Source of the DNA: Chamaecyparis obtusa
Taxonomy: Eukaryota > Streptophyta > Pinopsida > Cupressales > Cupressaceae
DNA: 64,000 nt
Reading direction: 5' to 3'
Assembly: GCA_027943335.1 (NCBI GenBank)
Contig: BSBK01006750.1
Coordinates: 186,001 to 250,000 of the forward strand
Within the stretch, counting starts at the first letter, position 1. The number at the start of each line of letters is the position of its first letter. Below are positions 12,501 through 24,089 of the stretch, piece after piece. The translations under genes and the position numbers were made by a program. The notes below the pieces were generated by a model. That model was not told the DNA's origin. It searched no databases and worked only from the letters and a program-made list of their open reading frames with translations.

Positions 12501-12828
12501 TCTTGCTGCTCGCTGTTCGTGTTTTGTTGAAGTGATTCAGATGCAGGAGGGTTTCAAAAATTTTAGTTCTGGTACTCTCTGCAGGACGTTATTTTTTGTT
12601 TCTTTTTTGCCTGCAAAAAAGAAAAAAATTTTTTTGGGAGTATTTTGAGCAAAAACGGATGCCACCATTGCGTCCGGAAGGTTCGAGATAGCCAGAATCC
12701 ATATAAAACTTGTCCATTTTGGACACAGTGGCATCTGAGGCAAAATTTTTTTGCATACCAGGGCCGTACGGCCCTGGCACGCACTCTGAGGCGGGTACAC
12801 GGCGATTTTTTTTTAAAAAATTATTTTT

Positions 12829-13290
12829 TGGGGCCGCCGCCCAGCGGCCACCCCCGTGCCGCCCCGCAGCCACCGCAGCCGCGGCCACCGCCCGAGCGGC
12901 CACCGCAGCCGCGGCCCCCGCCACTGCCGCAGCCTCGGCCCCCGCCACCGCGCCACCCGCGGCCCGCTCCGCTGGCTCCGCCGCCTCCCGGCTCCGCGGC
13001 CCCCGCTCCTCTGCGGCCTCCGCCGCCCTCGGCCCCGCCGCCCGCTGCCTCCGCTCCGACGGCCTCCTCCCGGCGCCGCCGCCTCCCGGCTCCTCTGCGG
13101 CCTCCCCTCGGCTCCGCCAGCGCCCCCGCGCCCCCGCGCCCCCGCTCCGCTGGCCCCAGCCGCCGGTGACGGCCCATTTCAGCCCCCGCGGGCTCCTTTC
13201 ATAGCAGTGCGGTCATATGACCGACCAGGGGCTGCGGCCCAGCCCCCGGAGCGCGCCATGCGCCCGGGGGCCTATTTTTTTTAGCCCCTG
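12829..13290 (+). other. GC-rich low-complexity block in J leader
   Basis: An abrupt island of CCG/GCC-type repeats inside an otherwise AT-rich window. All frames are open for about 100-170 codons because the composition lacks stops, giving Pro/Ala/Arg- or Gly-rich products with no domain. It holds the same leader position as a milder GC-rich block in copia C (35793-36290) and the CAGTG array in element D. Confidence 0.7.
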
Positions 13291-14380
13291 GGGCTCCTTT
13301 TTGGCCTTTTTGGGGGTACCTGGGCCTTTTTCGCTCTACAGGGAGCATACGGGGGTCTTTTTCTGACTTCTTTATATCGTCGGAAAGCTCTTTCTGAGCT
13401 CTTTCCGATGAAGGAGGTTAGGGTTTTGGGTTCTACCTTTTCAATAGCTTTTTTTGCTGTTGAAGTCTGATGTCTATTTTTGCCTTCCGGGAGTCATATT
13501 TGCCTCATCCGGACTCCTTTTTCGGCAAACGAGATATCGTCGGAAAGCTGATTCTGTGTACTATTCAGTGGCAGAGGTATTTCTTCCAGATTTTGCTCTA
13601 GGTTTTCACTCCTCCGAGTTATGCAGTTTATGCCCTCTGGTGGTGTGCTTGGTTCTACAGGTCCGGGGATCTCTTCTTCTGATTTCTTAGTGCACTCTTC
13701 TTTCTGACTTCTGAGCTTGCATGCTCTTTCTGATGTATCTTTGTTCTGTAAACGCACTAAGATAAAGTGCCCTCTTCTGCATTTCTGGGATCTTTTTCAC
13801 CTGGTTCAGTTTTAGTATTCGCACTCAGTTATAAAGTGCCATGGGGGGATTCTGATGCATTTGCCACTATAGGCGCATCCACTCTTGTCAAGTGAGCGTA
13901 CCTTCCACGACATTAGCCCATGTAGACTGTGTCTATGACACCGCCCTTTATCCTGTGTGTGTGCTTCTGTTGCACTGTTGGTGTTCCTGGTTCTTCTTCT
14001 GCAGCTATTTTTGGCATCGCATTTCAGTGTTCCTGTCACCTCTCCCAGTTCAGCATTATGGGGGGGTTCACCTGTTGGTTCTATTGCTTCCTGGTTCGAT
14101 TGATCAGCTCTTCAGACACTTGTCTTCTCTACCTGGTCATGCACTTCAGTGGGGGTTCTAGCAGTATCTTCTTACAGAGTTTTCAGACATGCTTCAGAGG
14201 AGTTTCTTGCTCTTTCTTGTTCCTTTCTTTGGGACATTCCCTAGATTGGAGGCTTTGTTTCCTTCATCTAGTTTATTTTCTTGTACTGGGTACCTGATCA
14301 GGCCTTGTTGCCGGGACCCATTTTCTGCTTTCATAGCTGTGCTAGGTTAGCTTCCCTCTTGAGCTACGCTTAAGGGGGGG
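13291..14380 (+). other. J interior: remnant leader and 3' region of a C-type copia
   Basis: AGGGAGCATACGGGGG near 13340 resembles a C leader segment near 36778. Two TATAAAGTGCC-type boxes (near 13762 and 13830) match the box just upstream of the C gag start. From about 14041 oligo-G runs and CTGGGTACC...GGGACCC words mirror the C 3' UTR, ending in the polypurine tract 14371-14380. No protein domain is present. Confidence 0.65.
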
Positions 14381-14757
14381 TGTTAGAGTAATCATACTTT
14401 ATGCTTATTAATTAAATCACTTTGGTTTAATTAATTAAGTCATTTATTACTCTATTTACTTAAGCTATCTTTTAGGTGCATTATAATTAATATATTTATT
14501 AATTATAATGTGCAACCTAGCTTTATTTTTTGCTTTATACCTTTAGGGTTTTGGTATCCTTTTATAAGGATTCCCTCTTTGTATTTCATTCATTCACTTA
14601 TTGGATCATAATAGAGATTGCTCTTTGCATGTCCATAAGATGTCTCTGGCTTTTTGGCCTCCATAGATTTTTCTTGCTTCTGTGCTTTGCTTCTTCCATG
14701 TGACAGGGTTATGCATGCAGGTGTTCTTGGGAGATTAGTATTTCACCTAATCTAACA
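14381..14757 (+). repeat. Right LTR of element J
   Basis: Copy of 12110-12486 with two differences. It is preceded by CTTAAGGGGGGG, the plus-strand primer. Confidence 0.95.
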
Positions 14758-15629
14758 AGGCTTATAGTCATTTTTGAAATTTCTAGCTCTTGTAGGACAC
14801 TTAGATGCAAAGTGACCAATCTTATTACATGAAAAGAACTTAAATGGAAATTGACCTTCATATTTTCCTTTTCCTTTCTTTTCTCTTTTGGAAATCATAG
14901 TAATGAAATCATCTAGTGTTTTCTCTTCATCATCATCATCATCAAAATTACTAGATGTATTTGCAGATTTCTTACCATGGATTGTTGCTTTGAAGGTTGT
15001 CTCACTTTTAGGTTCTGTCTTCAATCTTGAAATCTCAAAAGCTAAGATTTTGCTGATCAAGGTCTCTCTCTTGAAATTTGATATAAGTTGCATGGTCTCA
15101 TCAAGGATGTTGATCTTGTTTTCATATTCTAGAGTGAGAGTAGTCATCAATTTGTCCATAATGTCTTCCTCATGAGATATCTCCACCATTGTTCCTGATT
15201 CCAACAACTTCTTCATTGATCCTTTGATTGTAAGCTCTAATGTTTTCTTTAGGTAGCATCTCTAATGCATTGTATCTTTTCTTCCATGTTTTTCTGTGTG
15301 CATCATTTTCTTGTTTGTCTCCTTCAAATATGTCTTCTAGGTACTTCCATATTTTGTGGGTTGTATCTACTTCTTTATTTCTAAAAACTCACTATCAGAT
15401 GGGGCACTGATAAAGGCTTCTTTGGCTATTGCATTCTAATGAAAAAATTCCTTTTGTTTTTCAGTAGCATCATCCTTTGCAAGGTCTTCTAAGGTAGGGA
15501 TCTTTACTGCTTTGATAGTTACATCAAAAACTTCAAAATCAATGGATTGCAAATGAGCCACCATCTTGTTCTTCCAATCAAGATAATTCTCTCCATAAAA
15601 CTTAGGACTTCTTTTCTAAAGAATTCCAT
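14758..15629 (-). pseudogene. Copia I gag
   Basis: The gag probably starts at the ATG at 15629-15627, about 40 bases after the primer site. The N-terminal UBN2-like part is frame-broken between 15600 and 15220. The C-terminal part is open: EDIMDKLMTTLTLEYENKI near 15165-15105, an acidic DDDDDEEK stretch near 14945-14920, and the zinc knuckle FSCNKIGHFASKCP near 14840-14795. The first cysteine of the knuckle is altered to F relative to CX2C. Element J inserts right after the knuckle. Confidence 0.8.
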
Positions 15630-15670
15630 CTAATCAATCTCAAGCTATTAAACTTTCTCTCTGAGGAACT

Positions 15671-15684
15671 TGGTTCTGATACCA
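15671..15684 (-). other. Primer binding site of copia I
   Basis: On the minus strand TGGTATCAGAACCA follows the 5' LTR after two bases. It matches the initiator-Met primer site with one change. Confidence 0.9.
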
Positions 15685-15686
15685 AT

Positions 15687-16994
15687 TGTTAGGAATAGTC
15701 CCAAGAGATAACTGAGAGGGGGGGGGGGGGGTGAATCAGTTATTTAAAAGTTTCAATTCTTTATCAAATTAAGAATAATTAAACATACAGCATAAACAGA
15801 ATGAAAGAACACTTGAACACAACACCAATATTTTGGTTACGGGAAAACTTAAATAGGTAAAAACCCTAGTGGGAATTGACACCCACTAATATTCTGCACT
15901 AGTGTATGATGATCCTTGTTAGAAGATCCTTAACCTTGTTAGGAGTTTCTTTACAATATATTTAGTATAGTAGACCTAGTCAATGGTAGGACCCTATTAG
16001 GAGTCTTTTACAATAGTCTCTGTTATGGGAGAGGAAACACTGTTCGAGAGCATACTACTCAAAGGGGTGAAGGCTACAACCTTCTGTTTAATAGATACAC
16101 ACTATATCTGGATCTTGGTGAACTGTGCTTTGACTTGCTGTCTGGATCAGTTCCAATGTATAGCAAAAATACTTTACTTGATCACATAGACCTTCTTTTG
16201 ATGGCTCAACACTTCGCACACTCTGCTATGCTCTTATTGTCAATCATGAACCACACTCTAGAAATCACAAATGACTGTCTATAAATATATTTTCTCTAAA
16301 TGATATAATCAAGTTAGTTTGTTAGAACCACCTTGAAATCATATTAGAGAAGCCATAAAAAACTCTAATAACAATTCAGTTGGCTCTGCTAAGCACGCAA
16401 CACATTCTAGGACCTGTCTAATAAGATAATTGTAGACGCATGCTACACACTGTCAGCTCTACCAAAACATCTAGATCTTTCTCCTCAAGCTGAATTACTT
16501 CATGTGCTTTTAACCAAACATCACTAACTCTTCTCCAAGATATAATCTGAGGGTGCATACCGAAATGATAGGCACAACTCCAGAACCAATATAATCTCTA
16601 TCAGCTCTTCTGAATAAACATAGGAAACTGATACTAGCGAATAGCAACTACATAACTTCACTTATACTAATCATCAAACTCTACATCCATAAATGTAACA
16701 TCACTAACATGTCTCCATCACATATCCAAATGTGTAAGGCTTCATGACAATTGTACGAACAACCATACATAGAACACTACCTATTACTCTGTCAGGAACA
16801 CTGCTAACAAAAGATGCTATATAACTATTGGTACTAATAATTAACCTCTGCATCCATGATATCATGCTGATAACATGTCTATGCTACATATACTTAAAGC
16901 TCACTACACAAGTCATCCACACATGCTACTTACCATATGTTGTCATCAATGATAAACATACAGTCAATATTGGCCTACTAGAAAATCTCCAACA
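15687..16994 (-). repeat. 5' LTR of copia I
   Basis: Partner of 7218-8525. It contains a 14-base G run at 15718-15731 that is shorter and interrupted in the other copy. It ends at CTCCAACA, followed by the AGTGA target-site copy. Confidence 0.9.
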
Positions 16995-18170
16995 AGTGAG
17001 GCCTTCTTTGGCATATCATACATTAGAAGTTGGTCTAATGCCTTTTGGGTATCCTCAATCACCTTATCATATTTCCTAGCCATAATTTTGACTAGTTTGG
17101 CCTTTGTCCTCAGTAGGGGCTTTAATTCATTTATTATGAACTTTCTCTTTCCTATATAGATATGACCAGTGGCATATATTCAATTTTCTTGTTCGTTATG
17201 TTCTCATCCTTTGAATGTGCTAACTATTTCCTCATTTCTAGTTTATTGTTTAAATATTTGGAAATGCTTCCTTCAATCTCCAACAAGTTCTTTTTGAAGG
17301 CTATAAGAGGCTCAATGATAGTATCTTCAATGACTTCTTGGTCTTTAGAGTCATATCTCTCATAGTATCTCTCTATAGTTAACACATTCCCATCTTTACT
17401 CACTCTCTTCTTCAGTGATTTAAGGTCAGGTTTCCATAATGTTTGTGGATCCTTTTGAGATATTTTCTCTCCCTCCTTCTCAACTATCTTTTCATCCTTC
17501 TTCTTCTTCTTCTTCTTCTTCACTTATGTCTCTTTAGGACTGTCCTACTTACTTGTCCTTTTGGATCTCCTAGGAATAACTTCAAGCATAACATCTTGTG
17601 TTTCTACCTCTTGAGAGGCTAACAGATCAACAATCTCAATAGTAGGAGCTACTGTCTTTACTATCTCCAAAGGAATGGGTGCATTAGTGGAAATGCTAGA
17701 GGATGCCTCCAACTTACTTTTCATATCTATTAACTATCTTTTTTTGATTTCCACCTTCACAGTGATATCTTCAACAATCTTGCTGACATTCCTTTTCCTT
17801 GTTACTTTCTCCTTCTCTTCTCTAACCTTTCCATACTTCTCCCTATATGCTCCCCATATTTCTTGGGTAGGGTCTTTCTCCATTTCTAGTACATGCCCTA
17901 TTAGGCCATTTTTGTATCATAGCCAAAATCTAATGAAATTGGTCTATTCCTACAAAACCCTAAAGAAGTTGTCATGTCCTGCTACATAATTGTTTTGATC
18001 GGTGAAGACATTTTATAATGTTTCATGGCTTGCAACCTTAACTAGGGTTATTTTATGGTGTGTCCAAGCTTCATTGAAGAGTGCATGTCTTAATTTACAA
18101 AAACTAGGAAGATCTTACAGTTTCAAGGTCTGAGAAATAGGTCTATTTCATGAATAAGGGTTTCAAAATT
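16995..18170 (-). pseudogene. Unrecognised charged ORF of element G, N-terminal part
   Basis: Reading leftwards the sequence gives DLPSFCKLRHALFNEAW near 18120, LEMEKDPTQEIWGAYREKYG near 17890-17830, a basic stretch, and a run of lysines from an AAG repeat (17498-17520). RYYERYDSKDQEVIEDTIIE (near 17370-17310) and LLMYDMPKKAS follow, at the copia I junction. One frameshift lies near 17130-17160. Charged, coiled-coil-like composition dominates and I see no catalytic motif. It continues at 6054-7217 once copia I is removed. Function is unknown; an accessory ORF of an LTR element is the simplest reading because a 3' LTR follows. Confidence 0.5.
17498..17520. repeat. (TTC)n microsatellite
   Basis: About eight TTC units within the G ORF, read on the minus strand as a lysine run. 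Confidence 0.85.
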
Positions 18171-18199
18171 TGATTAAGTCCAAAACCTCTTGCTTTTTT

Positions 18200-20494
18200 A
18201 TATTTATCCATTACCTTTTCCTAGTCACTTAAGTCCCCTTTATGCACATGTTTATTTTTTTGAGCCCGGGTAGTTCTCTTTCTATTCAGGGACCTGGTGA
18301 CTGTGGTGTTTGTATATTCTCCTATTTCTAGCGGTTAGTGATCTGACATTCAGAGACCCAATAGGTGGTTACATTTTCGTTTAGTCATTGAATCTCATGA
18401 TGGAATGACAGACACTTAATCTTCTTTTAATCCAATGGTTTTCCTATGTTCATGATGAAAAGACTTACCTTGTGCGATGTTGTGACAACCATTGATCTTA
18501 TGGACAGCTCAACGCTCCTGTCAGGTGGGACCATTTCTTCAGATCAAATCATGGTTGTTCGATCTAGATGATCTAAAAATATATATAAATTGGGGCCTAG
18601 GATTAGTTACTAAGAATTTTTTTAAAATAATGAGGGCTTGGAGATGATCTAATGGTTTTTGTATGTCTGCAATGAGAAAGTGATCAAAGTTTTTTGATCA
18701 CGATGTTGCGATAACTATTAATTTGGAAGACCCATGGTTAGTAGAGGATCTAGTGATTCAGTGAGATCCTTTATTTGTGTAATCTCTAGATGGTTTTGGT
18801 TAGGTCAAGGTTTATTTCCAGTGGTCAAGATTTTATTCAGTGATTTGGTGACTGAAAGGTTTTTGTGTGATCTCTTGATTAAACTGTGGTTAAGAAAAGT
18901 ATTGAGCAACTAAGAGAAATCCTTTAGTCACATGTTCATTGAATGAATTAAGGTTAAGTGGGTTTTCATGGATACATTAAAGAGATTTCAGTTCTAGGAA
19001 GATGTAATGGCTATTGTGACATCGCAAAGGAAAGATGCAAGAAAGGTAGATTATCACGAGTTTGCGATAGCTGTCTAATGTGAAAAGCAAATAAGAGAGT
19101 GGTTCCAGTGTGAGGTTGGTCTGACATGCCCATTCTTGATTGGTTGTTGGTAAGGTTGATGTGGCCAAGCCATTTTAAAAGGATAATTGATTGTTGTCGA
19201 TTAACAAGATTCACTTGATGTGTTAGGAAAAGAACAGGTTCAACAATTGTGTTTTAAACCTAATTGATTAACCATTGTTTTTCAAATTTTAAATCTTATG
19301 CTAGGGTTTTTGCCAGTATTTTGAGTTGGTGAACCAGAAGCAACAAGAATGAATCATTTTTATTTTCCAAGGATGGTTGCAGGTAAAGAATTGATGAACA
19401 AGATATCTGGTAGTCACCCAAATCGGAGTTGTTTTCCTAAAATGCCATACCAGTTAAATACAAAGGACTGATACTTTGAGAAAGGTGGCTGAGGGAATTG
19501 TTTCTTCAATAGGAAGAGGTTGATTGGGACATTTTGGCAACACTTGGAAGAATTAAAACTATATTTGGAAATTTTTGCAGAAGACTTGGCACTCAAATTA
19601 ACCTACACTTTTGAAAATTGTAATTGGGTGCAATTTTGGTACACTTTATGTTCTTCGTCTTATCTCTAGCAATTAGGTTTTGGTCCTAAGCCATGTGAAT
19701 CTTGTTACATCCTTTTCTCAAGGATTCCAAGATGGTTTTTCTATATATAGTGAGTTCTAGGAATTTTTTGAAGGTGGTGAATTACTCAGTGTAATAGGAG
19801 TTTTTGGTTTTAGTGTTTTGATTCTAAGGAATCTCAGTTTCTGAATGTATTGATATAGAAGATTGGTTAATGAAAATATATTGAAGTTCCATGTATATCT
19901 TTTGTTGTCTTCATATGTGAATTTGATTTCTTTTTGTATTTAATCTGCAAGGCATTTTAGGTACATCTTTCTACAAGGTAGATAGTGGGGTTGAATCTTG
20001 AGATCCTTTCAAAGGAGGGGTAAATCTTGAGTGAGGTCTCAAAGATTTCAGTATTTGTGCATGAATTTGATGATATAATGTATGCATGAGAGGATAATCT
20101 ATAAGGCATTTTATCTAGGGTTTGGGATTATTTGAATTGAGAGTTTTCTTATAGAGGTATATTTGTTGGCTTTGATGCCCTAGGATTTGGCACTAGTCAT
20201 TGCTTAGGTTGCACTATTTTCACCATCAATCAATTTAAATGATGATTTACTTTAAATTTTTATGAGATTTATTTGTTTAGATCTATATCAAGTATACAGA
20301 TAACTATTGTGATATTTGAAGAATTCAATGTAATAGGTATATCGACCTGTAGCTAAAAGCTCAAAGCAAAGAAGGACATAGATCCTTAATACCTTAGTGT
20401 CTATTATTGGTAGATGCATCTATTGGGACTACAAGAGTTAATAATAAGAGGTTTTTTGATTAGTTTTGATCATTTGCAATGTTGAACATTAACA
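18200..20494 (+). repeat. Probable 5' LTR of gypsy E
   Basis: A non-coding stretch that ends GAACATTAACA just before a Tat-type primer-like sequence. It therefore has the position of a long 5' LTR. A promoter-like CTATATATAG is at about 19740-19750, followed by a run of transcribed-leader-like sequence. The left edge is not resolved because no 3' partner survives; 18200 is only where the G ORF fades. Related gypsy B has 2.9-kb LTRs, so this length is reasonable. Confidence 0.4.
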
Positions 20495-20498
20495 AAAT

Positions 20499-20515
20499 TA
20501 GCGACTCTACTAGGG
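20499..20515 (+). other. Putative primer binding site of gypsy E
   Basis: TAGCGACTCTACTAGGG lies four bases after the LTR end. It corresponds to TGGCAACTCTACTGGGG at the same place in gypsy B. This TGGCGACTCT type occurs in Tat-lineage elements; I do not assign the tRNA. Confidence 0.55.
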
Positions 20516-20697
20516 ATTTTAAAATATTTCTTTAATAAAGCTTGTTATAGTTTTTATGCTAATTGTTTATTGTTGTATTTGAAGACTAGTTTATAAATCT
20601 ATCCCCACAAGTGTGTGGGTCATGACTTTGAACTCTGTGTTTACTAGTTGTTGGTTAAGCATAAAGAAATTTATTGAGAGATCTTGTAAAAGTTACT

Positions 20698-22900
20698 ATG
20701 AGTAGGAAAAGGAATACTAGGTCATACTATAGGGATCACCTGAAAAGAAATATGGGTGATGAATTGCACACACCTAGTAGGAAGTAGTGGTCTAAAAGAG
20801 GAACATCTAGCAATGACTCTCCTAGGCCTGCTGAAGAGCATGTTTCAATCCCCATCCAAAAGGAAATCCCCTGATTTTCTAAAAATCCCAAATTCCTTAG
20901 AAGAATGAAACCTGAGTCAGTTAGTCCTCTTCAGGAAGATGAATTTATAGACATAGGATGTTTTCCCATACAAGAAAGTTTAGAACAAGTTGGAGACACT
21001 TTTGCTACTGAAACTACATCTCATGATTCTGAGAAGTTGAGGGAAGAAGTTATTTCTTTAAGGAAAAAGGATCGAGAACAATTTTTAGAAAATACTAGAA
21101 GACAAAAGGAGTGGGAGCAACAGATCTGTGAGTTACTCATGGAGAGGCAAGAGCTCATTAGAAAGACAAAAAATAATGAGATCCAAGCAAAGAATCTAAA
21201 TAAAAAATTTCAGGGTTTAGATAGTGATTTGTTTGGTGATGTAGGAGCTATGAGACAACAAATCAATAACAATGAGCCTAAATCCAAGAAAGATGAGTTT
21301 GAGGGTGAAGGCCCTATCCTAAGACAGTTGCATCCATCAGAGATAAAAAGAAATGAGGATCTTAGAAATAATGTAATAGATGGATCTGATAAGGGAAAGC
21401 AAAAGATAGTTGGGATCAACATAAATGAATCCAAAAAGAATGATGCTAATCCTAATGCAATATCTTAGGCCAGCTTAGACCTATAAAAGGCCAGAAAATC
21501 CAAGGAACACTTGGCCATCCAGTTAGAGAAGCTATAATTGGAGGTAGCTGCAGATGAGATGAAAATGAAAATTGCTTTCCTAGATGCCAACATGAATACA
21601 AATAATAACAGCTTAGTCCCTGTTACTGGTGGGACATTACTCCAAAGTCAATCATGTGGTCTTCTACCTAGTATCCAAGCCTCAAGCTCCAAGAAAATGG
21701 TCCAAGGACCAGTTCAAAGTGTCAATCCCATAGTCCCATTAAGTGGTGGTCTTGCTAGAAATACTGTACATCATAATACCAGAGGAAGTGGAGCCCAAGC
21801 TTCATAAAATTTTCAAAGGAGGCCAATTCATCTAGACAGATACTGACCATAATTGTTTGATGGTATTCTTGGTCAACCAAATGCCATCCCAAATGAGGTA
21901 AGAGACAAAATCCCTAAGTTCATTGGTCATAATGTCATTACATGTGAAGAGCATCTTAAATATTTTATAGATAAAGTAAATGATTATGAAATACAGAATG
22001 AAGATGCTATTATGAAACTCTTTGTTCAATCATTAATTGAAGATGCTAGGGATTGGTACAAGGGTCTGCCTAAAAATAGCATCACTTCATGGGATGAATT
22101 TTTCAAGAGCTTTAAAGAAAAATATGATGAACATGTCAATTCTAGTTATATGCTAAATGAGTTCAATAATATTAAGAAGCATGTAAATGAGAGCATGTCA
22201 AAATTCAATGGTAGGTTTCAGAAAGCTATGTACAAGTTATTTCAAGTTTTAAGATTAGATGATGAAGTTTGTTTGGCCATATACTTCAATTTTGTAGAAG
22301 GAAAAATGTCTTACCTTTTGAGAGACAAAAGCCCACATACTTTGAGAGATGCTTTCAAGTTAGCCATTAATATTGAAAGTAATAGGAAAGCATCTAGTCA
22401 AATGTACAAAAAGGATGAATATAAATTGTGGAAAGAAACTAGACCACATGTTGTGAAACCTACCAAAGAGGATGACAAGGTTGACAAATTGGCCAATATT
22501 CACAAAGATCTTTTTGGTAGATTTGATAAGGGTGGGAGAAGTTTTCAAGATAATAAAACACCATATAAAAGGTAGGAAATATTTCCTAGATTACATGATC
22601 AGCCATATAAAAAAAATTGGAAGGATGGGAAACCTATTTTTGACACCCATATTGAGCCACAAAAGGGCAAGGATACTCCTGACCCTTTGAAGAAAAACAC
22701 AACACATATTGTGGAAAATATCCCATGGTGTGTGGCCTGTGACATGCCTCACTCACCTTACCAATGTGATGTAGCCCAAGCTCTAAGAGATGAGCCAGAA
22801 GACCTACTTGCAGGAGATCATAAAGGGTATGAAAAGCTTGTAGTAAATATGTTACCACTCAAAAGGTGGATGAACTTCCCTCTTTAGAAGATGAAGAGAT
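20698..22900 (+). pseudogene. Gypsy E gag
   Basis: Gag likely starts at the ATG at 20698 (MSRKRNTRSYYRD), matching the gypsy B start MSYRGTRSQRSK. A coiled-coil region rich in Glu, Lys and Gln follows (about 20905-21468). The retrotransposon gag core runs 21853-22575 with DARDWYKGLPKNSITSWDEF and a LNEFNNIKKHVNESMSKFNG block. A zinc motif WCVACDMPHSPYQC sits near 22730-22770 with the short spacing CX2CX3HX4C. A few stops (TAG, TAA) break an otherwise steady frame. The gag of gypsy B can be aligned throughout. Confidence 0.8.
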
Positions 22901-24050
22901 ATTAGATGATGTTGATCATAAAAGGAGAACTCTCCCATTTTATGAGAAAAAAGTATTTTCCCACTCTAATCCTAAGGATTCAAATGATAAAACTTGTCAA
23001 ATAAATATGATCAAACCAGAAATAGAGGGTACTCACTAGAGAAAGCCAAGTAAAGAAGAAATCAATAATTTGATTGTGGCTGCTATTTCTCAAGCTAGAT
23101 CTTCATATAACTTGAGAAATAGAAAATTTGATGCTAATCAAGGAGTCCCAAGGTCACTCTTTGTTAAGGATGACTCTCAAAATAAGGTTTCTCCTAAACC
23201 AAATTCTTTCCCAAACAAGAGTAGCAGCATGAACCTGTTATGGTTCAAAGTGCTAAGAAGAATGAGGAAATTGCTTTTGAAAAGAAAAACAAAAAGGTTG
23301 GAGGAAGAAAAGACTTATCTAGTCCTTCTAATGAGGCCCCAAATTTTGACATGAGACATGCTTTGTCTCAAATGAAGGTCTCAATTCCTTTATTAGAGAT
23401 GCTAAAAATAAAAGAGCATAAGGCAGTGGCTTTGGCTCTGATAAATGAGCAAGAGGACATCCCTATAGTGTTAGAAAAGGTAAAGCCTATGGCAGGACTT
23501 GAGATAACCAAAGGGGTTTCCAAATTTTGTGTTGGAAATATTGTGACCCAAGAGCCATCCTCCATTGATCCTTTTTATGTTACTCTGATTGTAAATAACT
23601 TATTATTAAAGAATTGTATGATAGACTCTAGTGCTACAGAAACAGTGATGCCTTACCAAGTTATGAAGGAGCTAGGCCTTCAAGTTGACACATCTAATGG
23701 AAGATGTTATGCCATGGGTAATAGAACAGTCCCTGTGGTAGGGAATTTGGTTAGACTAGAGGTTAAAATTGTTGCATTCCCTGAGGCCACTTACAAAATG
23801 GATGTTGTTGTAGTTGATACGAAGCCTCATTATGGTATGCTACTATTAAGATAGTGGGAAACAACGGTGGGAGGAAAGTCAAAATTAGACCTATCATATG
23901 CTACCATACCCATAAATGGTACAAAGGTAAAGTTGTATAGAGAGCCATGTTCCTCAATCATGATTGAAATGGTAGCACCTGAGGATCTAAATTGTTGTGT
24001 TGATATTGACATGGAAAACTTCATAGTTGTGAAAATTGTGCCATAACTTT
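22901..24050 (+). pseudogene. Gypsy E gag-pol linker and aspartic protease
   Basis: The linker contains AISQARSSYNLRNR near 23085-23125 and PLLEMLKIKEHKAVALAL near 23390-23440; both match gypsy B. The protease active site reads MIDSSATETVMPYQVMKELG near 23620-23680, with DSG changed to DSS. The flap/C-terminal part has DTKPHYGMLLLR near 23815-23850. One frameshift occurs near 23240-23350, where two frames overlap. The S for G change in the catalytic triplet would probably inactivate it. Confidence 0.78.
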
Positions 24051-24089
24051 AAAGTACTGATCTAATTGTTGATGAGTTTCTCTTATAAC

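Larger units (their letters stand above)
12110..14757 (+). mobile_element. Young non-autonomous LTR retrotransposon 'J'
   Basis: Two 377-bp LTRs (12110-12486 and 14381-14757) start TGTTAGAG and end TCTAACA. By hand comparison they differ at only two positions (T/C near 12208, A/G near 12273). The 5-bp target duplication AGGCT (12105-12109 and 14758-14762) is perfect. A perfect initiator-Met primer site follows the left LTR and a G-rich polypurine tract precedes the right one. There is no gag or pol. The 1.9-kb interior has a leader and a 3' region resembling those of copia C, with a very GC-rich block between. It was probably mobilised by proteins of a C-type copia. It sits head-on to copia I and splits its gag-protease junction. 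Confidence 0.95.
7218..16994 (-). mobile_element. Ty1/copia element 'I', nearly full length
   Basis: This is a complete copia skeleton reading leftwards. The 5' LTR is 15687-16994 and the 3' LTR is 7218-8525, each 1308 bp, TGTT...AACA. An initiator-Met primer site and a polypurine tract are present. The domain order is gag, protease, integrase, RT, RNase H. The flanking 5-mers are GGTGA (7213-7217) and AGTGA (16995-16999), a target duplication with one change. Removing the element rejoins the reading frame of the G ORF, which confirms the insertion. By hand I count about 20 substitutions in the first 260 bases of the two LTRs, so it is fairly old. Element J interrupts its gag-protease junction. 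It looks like a Tork/SIRE-type copia; the lineage is unresolved. Confidence 0.92.

Noticed and set aside
12589..13284. Several overlapping open frames of 100-170 codons on both strands in the GC island of J
   Set aside because: Products are low-complexity Pro/Ala/Arg or Gly/Arg runs. Openness is explained by GC composition and there is no domain or start context.
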